From Chionis minor (taxonomy: Eukaryota; Chordata; Aves; Charadriiformes; Chionididae), in the NCBI GenBank assembly GCA_013398295.1, contig VZSF01007301.1:1076651-1140650 (forward strand): 64,000 bases of DNA, written 5' to 3'. Below, piece after piece: positions 48,317 through 59,018 of this stretch. Below the pieces are notes generated by a model. The model was not told the origin of the DNA and made no database searches. It saw only the letters and a program-made list of their open reading frames with translations. The position numbers and the translations under genes were made by a program. The number at the start of each line of letters is the position of its first letter. The first letter of the stretch is position 1.

Positions 48317-51300
48317 GTGCCAGACCTACAGTGCAAAGTGTCTATCGTTTTGGGAGCTGCTACACAATGAAATCTGATGGCTGCTTTTTTCCTCTCATCA
48401 TTTTCTGTGCTGAGACCAATAAGCTCTAAACTCTTGCAAGGTATTTAAAACAAAAGCCAACTTGGACCAAATTCAGAAGAGACACAAATGGACCAGGGAG
48501 ATGCCACTGCTGACCCCGCAGGTGGAATGGAATGCGTCTGTTTACAGGAGCATAAAAATAACCCTGCCGGGACACACGTTGCCTAGGCAGGAATATCCAT
48601 GCGACTCTCTCCTCTTACTTTATACTATTCTTAATATGGACGATACAAACTTTACCTGTTAATCTGTGTGTTTATTAATCCCATATAAACTGAAGTTTAA
48701 ATATTGGATACTTACCCGAAAGAGCCAAATGGCATCAGTGTTAGGAGATATCTGGTGGAGATGCTAAGCTGTTATATTCAACATTCATGACCTTGCTTTT
48801 CAGTGACTTTTCCTAGCTGTTGTTGTTTTTTCTCCTAACCAATTAATACAATAGCATACTGTTCTGCCACGGTATTTGTCAGGGCGCTACACCGATAGGC
48901 AGAGAGCCCGTAAAGCATTCAAAAAGCAGGGCATGAGCTCCTTTAGCACATGCATGTAATGTAACTTTCTGCATTGCTGTTCACTTCATCAGAGCGGCCT
49001 CTTAGCTCAGCAGCTTTTCTACTTCAGAGAATGGTCTGACACATATTTAAATCAGCAAGCTACGGTGCGGTGTATCAGCTGGGAGGGTTGTTTGAAAAAG
49101 AGTAATACAGAGACTTTTGTTGCTAAGGAATAGAGACCTGTGTTGGAATTGAGGTCTGGAATGTGCTAGCTTTAATGCTACTGCATTCACTGATGCCTTG
49201 TTTCATAGGCAAATGTCTTGTTGAACAAGTTTTCCCAAATAAATACAGCCTATAATATAATGAAGACTTGTGGTTGATTTCTTCCTTTTTGAAATACTCT
49301 CTCATGTAGGTTTGGTGATCCTCTTTTATAGATAAATAATTTTAATCTAAAATGTCTTTTGTGGAAGTGTTTGGGAGTTTCCCTAGCAGTAGTTCAGAGA
49401 TCACTGTGTGCTTTCTACATGCCCTAAGCGGTGTTTTGGCATGGGAAAGATTCAGATTTAGCCAACATGGTTTGGGTACGTTACATGCAACTGGTTGTTA
49501 CTCTTTACCTTTTTTGAGTTTGTTCCCAGGTCTAAAAGTTTATTTCAGCTGTAGAAGACTGTGATTTGGATGTTGACATGCAAATGAATGTGTAACTGAT
49601 CACATGTAGCTCCAGAACTTCTTGCCTGAGTGTTTTCCTGCTACATGCCTGGTTAAAGGAAGCTTCTCCTCTGTCTTTTCCTAGTCTTGTAACTTAAAAC
49701 CACACATTTACCATCACTTGAAGTGGTATAATTTTGTGTGGTGGGAGGGATGGAATGAAACTTTGCGTAGTGATTATGGTTGTTTGGGGATTTACATCAA
49801 AAGTACTTGGTTCATGAGATTGCCACCTGACCTATCGTTATGTACCTGAATTTTTACATGTGGGGGATGTCACCTGCAAACAGCAGGCATGGAAGTTACA
49901 CGGTGGGAAGGAGACAGGCAAAGTGCTGCATTTTAAAAGGATTCAATGAGCAACAGTAGCTTAGAAAATCTCGAAAGAGAAAGCTGTTTTGTAGCTGGAT
50001 AATTTCATGGTCTGACCAACAAAAACAAGTGTACTGTCATGGCTGTGGGTGGTAAAGGAAAGGAACGCTGGAAATAAACTACAGAAATGGGGGTAGAAAG
50101 GATGAGAATAGCTCAAGAGAATCCTGCTCCTGAACTGGGCTCATGGTGTCATGAAACCATGGTCTGAGGAGGAACCCTGAAAGGAATGCTTGCTCTCTTG
50201 TCTTCAGAGTGCAGAGGCAGTATGTGAGGTAATTGTATAGGAAGTGAATTGACAGAACCGGGGGGTGTTTGGTTTTTGGGTGCATAGGGCACTTTTTTTT
50301 TTTTGGTTAGTGCTTGTTCTCTTTCAGTATTGCTAAAGTTAATCATTCCCTTCACATTTTCAGTTGTTGGTAAGCACCATGCAGCTGATGGCTGTGCATT
50401 TTATGGAGGGATCAGACATGAGTAAGGAGCAACCACTCAGCAATCCTCTGTGACAGGAGGGAGAGAGAGAGGGAAGGTGTTTCAGCAGTGAGTTTGGGAG
50501 ATAGTAACCCTGTAGTCAAACAATTTAAAGGGCTGTTATGGAAAAGAGCAAGCCAGACATCACCTTTTTGCAGAGTCCGTGTGACTCTGCTTGCCTGAAT
50601 GTCAAGACACGTGGCTGTGGCAATTTCCAAAACTCACGTTAAATTGTTGATGCTGCTCTACAGAGGGCTAGCTTATGTGCTTCACTGTTGCAATACTATT
50701 CAAAGATTAATATAATTCTTCATCGTTGTTGTTGACAAAACAGCCCCATAGAAGTGACAGGGCAACCTAGACTACCTAATGCATGCAGCAGCATAAACAT
50801 ACACTGTTTCTTCCTAGAATTTTCAAAATATGTTAGTACTATGTAACAAGCATGCTTTCTATTCTGTCTAGTCTAGCTGACGTTGAATGTATCAAATGCT
50901 TATCCCTGCTAGGAGTTCTAAGAGCAGCTTCCCTGTATATTGCATTAATCTGAAACTACTTAAAATATTAGTTGCCTGCTTCAAAAGTTGTCTTCAAAAG
51001 TGTTAAGAGCATGTCAGTTCTAAAATAACTTTTTCCCTTATATAGGAAGATGAATTAGATTGACTGTACCGTAAAAATTTCTTAGGCTGCTACATTGGTA
51101 ATTCATTATCACACACAGAGATTTTTAATTCTCTCTTCCTTCCCACCCCCACTTAGTGAAAGTGACTTTCAGCTCAAGGGAGATGATATTGTGGTTCATG
51201 CTGCAAGCTGTTGTATGGGTGTGAAGAAATACTGGTGTAATCATAAGCATGCATGATCTATTGCTGTTTTAATTAGAAAAAATGAGACTTGGGGAAAGTT

Positions 51301-52098
51301 GACAGCCCTTGGGAATTAAATGGGCAAACTCAATCTTTGTTAGAGACTTAAAAAGTTTAGCAATTGTAAGTATTAAAGGAGGACAACTGTTTAACACTAG
51401 ATGTTGAGCAGATTTTTTTGGTAGTTGGAACAATAAATATCTAATTTACACCTGATACTTTACTACTTTATCCTGCAGCCACTTACTGTATTTTCTGTAA
51501 GTTTCCAATGTATATGACAAGGCAGAACAAACTTTTTACTTTAAACAGGGAACGCAGTATTTCAGTTCTCTTTCTATTGTTCTGAAAACACTGATGAAAT
51601 AAAGTTCAGAAAGAGTTTTTTCTCTTCCCGTGCAGTTTGGCTAACCCTTGCTAAACCTACCGAGACCTTGATACCTGTTCACAAAGCATACCTGACTTTC
51701 TCAGCTTTTACGTGAAGGGCATCTTGCTGCTACTGTTATTTCTGATCTTTGCTTTCATGTAATGCCACTGATTTGGCGTATGCTGGTGTCACTTCTGTAG
51801 AGTTACTTCTGTCTGCATTCCTCAATGGGAGTTATGGAAGAAAAGGCATCTATAATCTTTCACATGGCAGGTCTTTGGTAGAAAGGCTGAGAGAGGAGGA
51901 GAGGAGCCTTGTTTTTTAAACCCTACTTTCATTTTGGACAAAATAGTGAATTGCAGCAGAGATGCAGTTTGAGGGGTTTTGTCTTTACTGGTAAGTTGGT
52001 CCTGCTGCCCTCTACCCCTTATGTGGCCCTTAGTGTCCTTGCATGCAGTAGTCCTTTTGTTGCTTTAATAACAAAGCCTGAGAAATCAAAGAGATTAA

Positions 52099-52103
52099 AT
52101 ATC
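52099..52103. repeat. Target-site duplication, left copy
   Basis: ATATC immediately before the TG of the LTR, matching ATATC at 52952-52956. Confidence 0.88.
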
Positions 52104-52432
52104 TGTCCTGGTTTGAGGTAAAACAGGACCAATTTTGTTCAGTAACTCTGCTTTCTAACTAGGCCTCTTCTAACTGCTGAAATTAACAGCATATTGTGCA
52201 GAAAACTGCTCTTTCTCAGAGTGACAAGACCCATGTTTATAGCTGATGCCAAGGCACGAGATGCAGAGAGGCCCTTGCTTAGACTTACTGCGATAACGAC
52301 CAAGGCCAGACACCTTGTTATTTGCCCTGTTGGAGGGCTGGAAGCAGAGAGGCGTAGAGGGGTCCCGTCTGTGGGGAGGAGCAGACAGGACAGGTGACCC
52401 AAAACTGACCATCCAGTTGAACTGATGGTTCA

Positions 52433-52466
52433 GGAATACAGTTCAGGAACAACTGAACTGTATTCC
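52433..52466 (+). repeat. Perfect 14-bp hairpin in LTR U3
   Basis: GGAATACAGTTCAG (52433-52446) and CTGAACTGTATTCC (52453-52466) are exact reverse complements around GAACAA. It ends 22 bases before the TATA box. Half-sites of this kind resemble palindromic receptor-binding sites, but no factor is identified. Confidence 0.8.
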
Positions 52467-52488
52467 ATCCCATCTGCATCATGCTCAG

Positions 52489-52495
52489 TATAAAA
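52489..52495 (+). promoter_or_regulatory. LTR TATA box
   Basis: TATAAAA, embedded in a small palindrome with CTCAG (52484-52488) and CTGAG (52497-52501) on either side. A start site about 25-30 bases downstream, near 52518, would be expected. Confidence 0.75.
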
Positions 52496-52833
52496 GCTGA
52501 GGGATCAAAGGCTCAGCATCCGTTGTTTCAGTTGTTCCGGTTTTATCCCTTTCCTGTTCTACGGCTTCACCTTCTTCTCCGACTTGCTTGGGCTTTTGCT
52601 CTTGCTGGGACTCTTGCTTTCCTTCTTCAATGGCCGGCGTCCGAGGAGGACTCCATCGGTTCGTCTGCCTTTGATCCCAACCCGTGTGTTCCTGGATCCA
52701 GTTCCCTTCCATCGCTGAGTCCAGTCTGGGACTTCCCCAGTGCCTGCTGGTGATGTGATTGTCATTCTGGGAGCTTGATACAGTTTTGTATATATTTCAT
52801 TGTTTTCTTTTGTTATTTTATTCTTTATATTTC

Positions 52834-52839
52834 ATTAAA
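52834..52839 (+). terminator. LTR polyadenylation signal ATTAAA
   Basis: The common ATTAAA variant lies at the expected place near the R/U5 border and is followed at once by two perfect hairpins. Confidence 0.65.
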
Positions 52840-52840
52840 G

Positions 52841-52899
52841 TAGTTTAGTTCTTACTAAACTAGTCTCTCCTTCTCTCTCTCCTGCTCGGCAGGAGAGAG
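52841..52899 (+). repeat. Tandem hairpins at the LTR poly(A) site
   Basis: TAGTTTAGT (52841-52849) pairs with ACTAAACTA (52854-52862), 9 bp around TCTT. CTCTCTCCTGC (52875-52885) pairs with GCAGGAGAGAG (52889-52899), 11 bp around TCG. They flank the expected cleavage site and could form RNA structure in the 3' end of a retroviral transcript. Confidence 0.75.
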
Positions 52900-52951
52900 G
52901 GAACATCTGTCGCTCAGCTTGCTTGGGCCGATCCGGCCCAAACCCTCAACA

Positions 52952-52956
52952 ATATC
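52952..52956. repeat. Target-site duplication, right copy
   Basis: ATATC directly after the terminal CA of the LTR. Confidence 0.88.
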
Positions 52957-55179
52957 TCTAAGCTGTCTTCTGATAATGGAGTTTCACTGTTGAATTTAGA
53001 CTGTAAGAAGGAAACAGGCTACAGGACTTGGGTGGGATTTCAGGTAATTTGAAAACAGAATGTAAGTCTTTTCACTCTATGAAACCTATCTTTTCTTTGT
53101 AATCAAATCAGTATTAAAGTTAAGCTGAAGCTGGTGTGAAATACCTTCCTTGAAGAAGGATGCCAAAGAAAAGATTAACGGGCAGTACCAACCGAAACTC
53201 ACAAAATTTTAGTTCTGTTTGTGTCAGAGTAGCCTATTTCCCACTGTGTAGCATTCAGTTGGGACATAAACAAGGATTGTATATATTCAAACTCAGCTAA
53301 TCTCTGGTTGCAATAGGTGTTCATTTAAGTGAGATTTTTGAGGAGCAGTATTATCACACCTGCTTAACTGAGAGCTCTGCTTCCTTTGCTGCTGAGCTGA
53401 TCAGCTATTTCTGTGTCGGCAGCGTTTGCTGATGCCACTTCTAAGGTGTCTCTGAAAACACCGAACATCAGCAGCCTTCAGCTTTTTGGGTGGGACATTT
53501 TAATCTTTTCAGGTGGTCATCATTTTAAAGTTGCCAGCATAGTTTCAGGAATTTTGTTTTAAGTTATAGCTATGACTTATTAATATTTTTCTGGTTTAAG
53601 AACGTACAGGGATTTGGGGACAAAATGATGGTTTATGAATGTTACAGAAGAACATTGTCTCCAGGAAACCATAGACAAAGATTTTTATTTGGAACACTTC
53701 AAACTTGCAGGTGGTTCCTTTTTCTTGTGCTTTACTGAGTAAGTTTAGTTTTAGGTTGGAACTAAAATAGCTTTATTTATCTAGTCCTTAATATAATACT
53801 GTGCTCCAGATTTTGAGACTGTGCTCTTACATAATCCCTAAACCTGGGGATGAGTTGGGCCATCTCCTTTTTTTGTGAAAACTATAAACATTACACATAG
53901 GCTGTTTTTTGCTAAGAAGATTTATTTTTATTTTCTGTGCAGCTACTTTGAAGTTCTGTTGCAAGCATACTTCATGCTAAATTTTGAGGTAGCTTATTTA
54001 AGAAAAGAAACATTATCTCAGCTGGATTTTTAGCTGCAGAAGTTTGTCAGCATCAAGGCCCTTCAGAAGATGGGCTTATCTGTCTCCAAGTGACAGATCT
54101 GTTTTCTGTTCCTCAAAACCACAAGATGTGCTGTGGAATCTCATCCATGTTGTCTGAAGGAAAGATGTCTTTCATCTAAGCACAGAGCTGTTTTGTTTAA
54201 TGGTTTGGTCTTTCACTGGCATTTCTAGAGCCAAGTAGAAAAGTAAGTATGCCAGCAAGACGTTGGAGCTGTTTCCTTGCATTTCCTGGTCAAGAAATGA
54301 ACACAGGCAAACTGACTGTAAGCCTTCTAGCTTTGCGTAGTTCTGTCTTTTTACGTAGGCTTTGCAGGATGCTTGGGCAATTGGTCTCAAGGAGAACTTT
54401 ATCTGGAAGCAGGTGACTTCTCATTTTCTCACCTGCCTGTAGGAGTTTAATAGCTACTTCCATATGCTTGCAGAATGAAGTAACACATTAGTATGCCACA
54501 AAGAGTAGAGTCTGCAAATAGGTCTTCGTCTGTATGCTTCTCCAATAGCTGAAATCTCATGGGTGTCATTACTTGTTGTCTGAGGGCCACTTCTCTCATC
54601 ATGGTGTGCATCTCCCATTGTGCCTGGTGGAGGGTTGCTGTCTCCTTCGCTTCGGAGAGCTTTGTGCCTGCCTGGTGATCTCTGCAGGACAGTGGTAGTG
54701 TAATCTCGGACAGCAAAATTTATGCTGTAGAGATTGGGTAAAATGCACGAAAAAGAAAAAGGCAGCTCATGTGAACCCTATGTAAAGAAACTTCACAAAC
54801 ACTTTTAAATCTCAAGCAACATCTTTAGAATAGATCTACCTTGAACAGCCCTTAGAGCTGTATGGCACTTTACACAGAGGTGACTGACCTTGAAAATCCG
54901 TGATGGTACTAGGGAAAATGAAAGAAAGGAAAGAGAGGGAGACCGTGGTGAGGAAGGGTCTATGGCACTGGGATTAATTTTGCTGTCTCGCTATCATGTG
55001 ACCTGGCGTAGCATTTGTATTCCAGGTGCTAGGCTCTGTCCTGTGGCATGTGGAAAATAGTTTCATGTGGCTGCGAGAATAGAACATACCAAAATGAGTG
55101 ATCCAGAAATAGCCAGGTTGGTCAGAGATTTGGTATTTAAGATGCCTGTCTGGTGTATGTCTGTCTCTTTTATTAATTT

Positions 55180-55193
55180 AAAAAAAAAAAAAA
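55180..55193 (+). repeat. Poly-A tract (14 A)
   Basis: The longest A run in the window. No retrocopy body was recognised upstream, and a G/T-rich segment follows. Confidence 0.9.
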
Positions 55194-56519
55194 GTGTGGG
55201 GTGTTTTGGGGTTTGGAGTGGATTTTTTGAATTGACAAGGTCTGTATATGGGTGTATTTAAGCTGGGGAATATTATGCTTTAATGGAAGGATGGAAAATT
55301 TATGCAAGTTGTGAAATAAAACAGTACTCGCCCCTGAAATACTGTCCAGAAAAATCGGATGCCACCTCTTCTCTCCCCAAATTCTTAATCCTAAATGAAA
55401 AGAAGCAGCACTAAATACGGCGTTCCATTTCTGATTCTAATATCATGGGTAGGGAATTCCTGAAACTGCATGGGTTGCCTTTTATGGATTTGGTCCTTTT
55501 AAAAAAGAAGCCCAGGGATGCTAAATGCAGACACAGAATTGGGGGTAGAAACTTACTTCCAAGGGCTTTTGAGGGACAATGACTCACATTTAGGCACCTC
55601 TAACCCTGTTGTGTATATAGATAATGGTGGGAGGAATTACTTTCTTGAGTACTGGAACAAGAGAGGAAATAACTCCTCCACTGCGGGCAGGGAATCTTTG
55701 TGGAAAGTACGTCTTCACCGACAGTGCAGACACCTGTCTGTTACTGCATTTACGGAAAAAGCTTTATGGCCTTTTATATAGGGACTTAGTGGGGATAATT
55801 CCTGTGCAACTAGTGCAGACTTGAGAGAGTTTTTCTGATAAGCCGCACATATCCCTGCTCAAATACAAACTGACGCGGTAACTTCTGTGCAGTTCTGCCA
55901 ACCCCTTCTTTGAACTTAAATGCATACAAATATGTACGTGAGAAACTTTTAAAATAATAGATTACGTTTAAGAAGGCCTGTAAGCAGGTAAATAGGCCAG
56001 GTTTGGGGCCCCAGTCGTCTTTGAGTGTCTCATTGTGGAAGAGTGCGAGTGAGCCGGTGTGCGGGAGGGGCAGAGCAGCGGGGACAGGCGTCGGGGTTCC
56101 ACCACTGCTGTGCGGCTTGTGCTGGTGTTCTGAATCAGAAATGTCTGTGACCTTCAAAATACTGTTTTCTTCGCAAATGGGCTAGGATGGGAATGACTTG
56201 GTTAAATTTGGCAGTGTAGTCTGGCCCAGGGCCACGCGTTTTCTTAGCTGGTTGCAAGAACGTATTTTCCTCTTTGCGCTATCAGGTAAGCGAAACGACC
56301 ACAAAGCCACTTTGACATTTAGTATTGTGATATATACATAGTGAGCTATGGGAACCAGATTTAGGATCCTAGATGCAATACTATCACCCTATAAACAATA
56401 ATGTGTTTTTCCCCACCCCAGTCAGAGTCTTTAAATTCTGTCTGGCCTACATGCTGCACATCCATAACCTGTGTGTTTTCTCACTGCGAACAAGTCCAGA
56501 GGCTAACTTGTTGCTTGTT

Positions 56520-57080
56520 TTCTGTGGAAAATTTTCCACCTTAAATCGGTAAATTGAAAATGATTCTCAACAGAAGAGCTCTGAGAATGTACTCACCAGC
56601 TCAGGGAAGCTGCTTGCTTTCTTCAAAACCAAACAAAGAGCAGACAGTGTATATTTGAAAGCCTTTTTGTCATGATTCAGATCACTTGTCCTAGTTTCCA
56701 AAGGCCGACTCAATAATGTCAGCTCGAGACTTACAATGGGATATGTCAGTATTTATTCTACCTCTTCTCCACTTCATAACATCCTAGTCCCATTATTTCA
56801 TCTCTGCTCTCCTCCCATTGTTAAATAGCTTGATTCTGTCAGGTTGAATAAATATCTAAATTCTGTCTGCTGGAGAATGGCTCGGTTTCATCAGCAGATA
56901 TAAATGACCCACAATTTCTAGAAAATGGAGCAGCACATTGTTGCTGCCTTTGTCTGTCTGTGGGCGACCCCTCTGCACAAACCCACTGAAACCAAGGTGA
57001 AGTGATGAGAACTACAGCTCCTGGTCTCCGTGGGCTCTACCTTTTGTGCTCCAAGTGAGCAGGCAGCGTGAGCCTAGCAC
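56520..57080. promoter_or_regulatory. Possible conserved non-coding element
   Basis: About 560 bases of high-complexity sequence with few homopolymers, many TAAAT/AATAAATA and TGATTC words and a CAAAG run near 56634. It lies in a region otherwise full of T-rich low complexity. Suggestive of an intronic enhancer only by texture; no conservation evidence is available. Confidence 0.22.
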
Positions 57081-57885
57081 CCGGGGGCTATACTTTGGCC
57101 ACCCATGTGTTCATATATCATGGATGATGGTAAAAGAAATTGTTCTAACTGCTGATTGCTGCAGACATTGCTGAGGTAGCATGTTGCATTTTGTAAATAT
57201 GATTTGGAGCTAATGAAGCAGATCAGAAAGAAGCAGCCTTTTACATAATGCCATTGCTTCAGCACTAATATGACTAATCTATTCGGACAAGTAACGATGA
57301 ACTACTGAATGGCTTATTGCGGGATGCTTGAGTAACTCGGTTAGAAACAACAACCTTTGTACTGGCATGATAATCTTTTTATATGAACAAGTGGCTGGGT
57401 TCCCTTCAGAAGTTTTACTAGTTTTGTTTTGGAGCAGTGGGGTGGCAAGTCTTGGCGCAATGCATTAATAAAAAAAGAAAATCAAATGAACTTCATCGTA
57501 ATCACAGGCTGGAAAATGTTATTTGGATCACCATCTGTGGATATAGATGATGTGAAAATGGGACTGGGTACGCATGTTGGGGGACAGATAAAATTGCTAA
57601 TGGCTGCCTATAGACAGTTTGCACCTTTGGGTTGGAAAAAAGTTTAGGTGTTTCATCATTTACTCATAAACTAAGGAATTACTAAACAAAAAAAGCCCTA
57701 AGTTTCAATGTATTTTTTTCACAGACTCTAGCCAAATCTGCATTAGTTCCAGGTTGCGGGGGTCCAGTGACTGAGTATTTTTGTATTTGGTAGATTCATA
57801 GGCTCCTTTTACTTCCCTGAGCATGTACTTCTGGTGCTGTTCTTCTGGCACATAACATGGAAGAGTAAATCTCTAATGATACTTA

Positions 57886-57910
57886 GACTGAATGTACCGA
57901 CTGAATGTAC
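57886..57910 (+). repeat. Short tandem duplication (12-13 bp unit)
   Basis: GACTGAATGTAC occurs twice in direct tandem, first at 57886-57897 and again at 57899-57910. Confidence 0.75.
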
Positions 57911-58414
57911 TTTTTTCTCCACAGATTGGTGTAATGCTGTTGGCTTGTCTGTTTTAAAATGTTATTTCTGATGTGCTATCCTGCGGTCCTGGCTAACTTT
58001 CAAGGAGAGGAGACAATAAATCAAATAGCTTATATATTATATGAAATATGGGAATTGGCCATATCTATATAATTTTAATAGATTGAAGCTTCCTTTTGTC
58101 AATAAGAGTGGTATTGTTGCTTTATGCTTCTTCTGTTGAAGCTGGTTAAGTTTTTCTAAACCTCATAACAAGACAGTATACCAGAGGCAGGGATCCTGGT
58201 TAGGTGGGAAGCATGCAGCAGCATCAGAACCTGCAGCGTCCCCTGTTTTTCCAGCCTGGTACAGCCTTTGTTTTTGTCAGGGGTGCATCTGTAGCAAGAA
58301 GCTATCTATGTCATGCTGGATAAGTCTCTCGCTTGATAGCATCTTTTATCTGTCAGTAATATACCTCAAGGAATGTATTCCGTTCCTGTTTTGTTTTCAT
58401 TAAATAATAAATTT

Positions 58415-58436
58415 AGTAATGCCTTGGAGCATTACT
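58415..58436. repeat. Perfect 8-bp hairpin
   Basis: AGTAATGC (58415-58422) and GCATTACT (58429-58436) are exact reverse complements around CTTGGA. Confidence 0.55.
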
Positions 58437-58984
58437 GTCCTTTAGCCTAAGGAGGAAGTGAGACGAGTACACCGAATAATGGCCTTATTCAACAGGAATC
58501 TTACTATTTGCTTAAGAGTTGTGTAGATAAAGCTGAAGGTGAATTGATAAGGAGTCCTGTGCTTTGAAAGGACAGATTTCCTGAATCTGCTTTTTCTCCA
58601 TCATTGTGATCTTTTGGCAAGATCTCTCTCTAAAACTGCTGCTGTCACATTTTTACCTTTTAGCAGACTTTCTTTACGGAAGAGTTATAAGCCTGTCTGA
58701 TGCATCTCAGGGAAGATTATATTTAGTCACGGGGAAACTATCTGTTGCAACTATTTCCAAGAAATGTAAGAGTAGTCCTGAGCTACTGTACTGAGGTTAT
58801 CATTGTGACGCTACCTAGTTAGGACTACGAAGTTTGCAAATAGATTTTGAAGAAAGTCTGACTTGGTGTATTGAATTGTATTTACTTTGCTCCCAAACAG
58901 ATTTCTACCCTAATGAGAGTTGAATGAACACAGCTGCTGTCCTTGCAGCTTGCATGGAAAGCCTTGAAAGTAATTTTGTCTGTC

Positions 58985-59018
58985 TGCTCTCTTTTCTTTT
59001 CTCCCCCCCCCCCTCCCC
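58985..59018 (+). repeat. Polypyrimidine tract with C11
   Basis: CTCT- and TTTTC-rich sequence leading into eleven C (59003-59013) and TCCCC. Confidence 0.85.

Larger units (their letters stand above)
40327..52098. other. Unique intron-like stretch
   Basis: No gene recognised. It includes the G/T tract at 44410-44520, an A-rich tract at 48271-48316, T12 at 50293-50304 and a short GA run at 50456-50474. The C/T-leaning stretch 43330-44000 is complex and unclassified. Open frames of 123 codons (44853-45224) and 131 codons (46962-47357) show no domains. Confidence 0.6.
52104..52951 (+). mobile_element. Solo LTR of an endogenous retrovirus (avian ERVL-type), 848 bp
   Basis: The element opens TGTCCTGGTTTGAGGTAAAA and ends CCCTCAACA, flanked by the 5-bp duplication ATATC. 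The opening resembles ERVL LTR families I associate with neoavian and passerine birds. A TATA box is at 52489-52495 and an ATTAAA poly(A) signal at 52834-52839, so U3, R and U5 are all present in + orientation. No internal viral region follows; it is a solo LTR. Three perfect hairpins stand out: 52433-52466 (14-bp arms) just upstream of the TATA box, 52841-52862 (9 bp) directly after the poly(A) signal, and 52875-52899 (11 bp) after that. Transcription from it would run in the inferred host-gene direction, so it could act as a promoter or polyadenylation site. Confidence 0.93.

Noticed and set aside
54447..54716. Minus-strand 89-codon frame with Glu/Gln/Met-rich helix-like stretch, resembling transposon-derived Myb-like proteins
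   Set aside because: Resemblance is only in composition. No SANT/Myb tryptophans or transposase motif could be seen.
57429..57647. 72-codon frame with a possible exon at about 57508-57568
   Set aside because: The acceptor lacks a pyrimidine tract and no protein family is recognisable.
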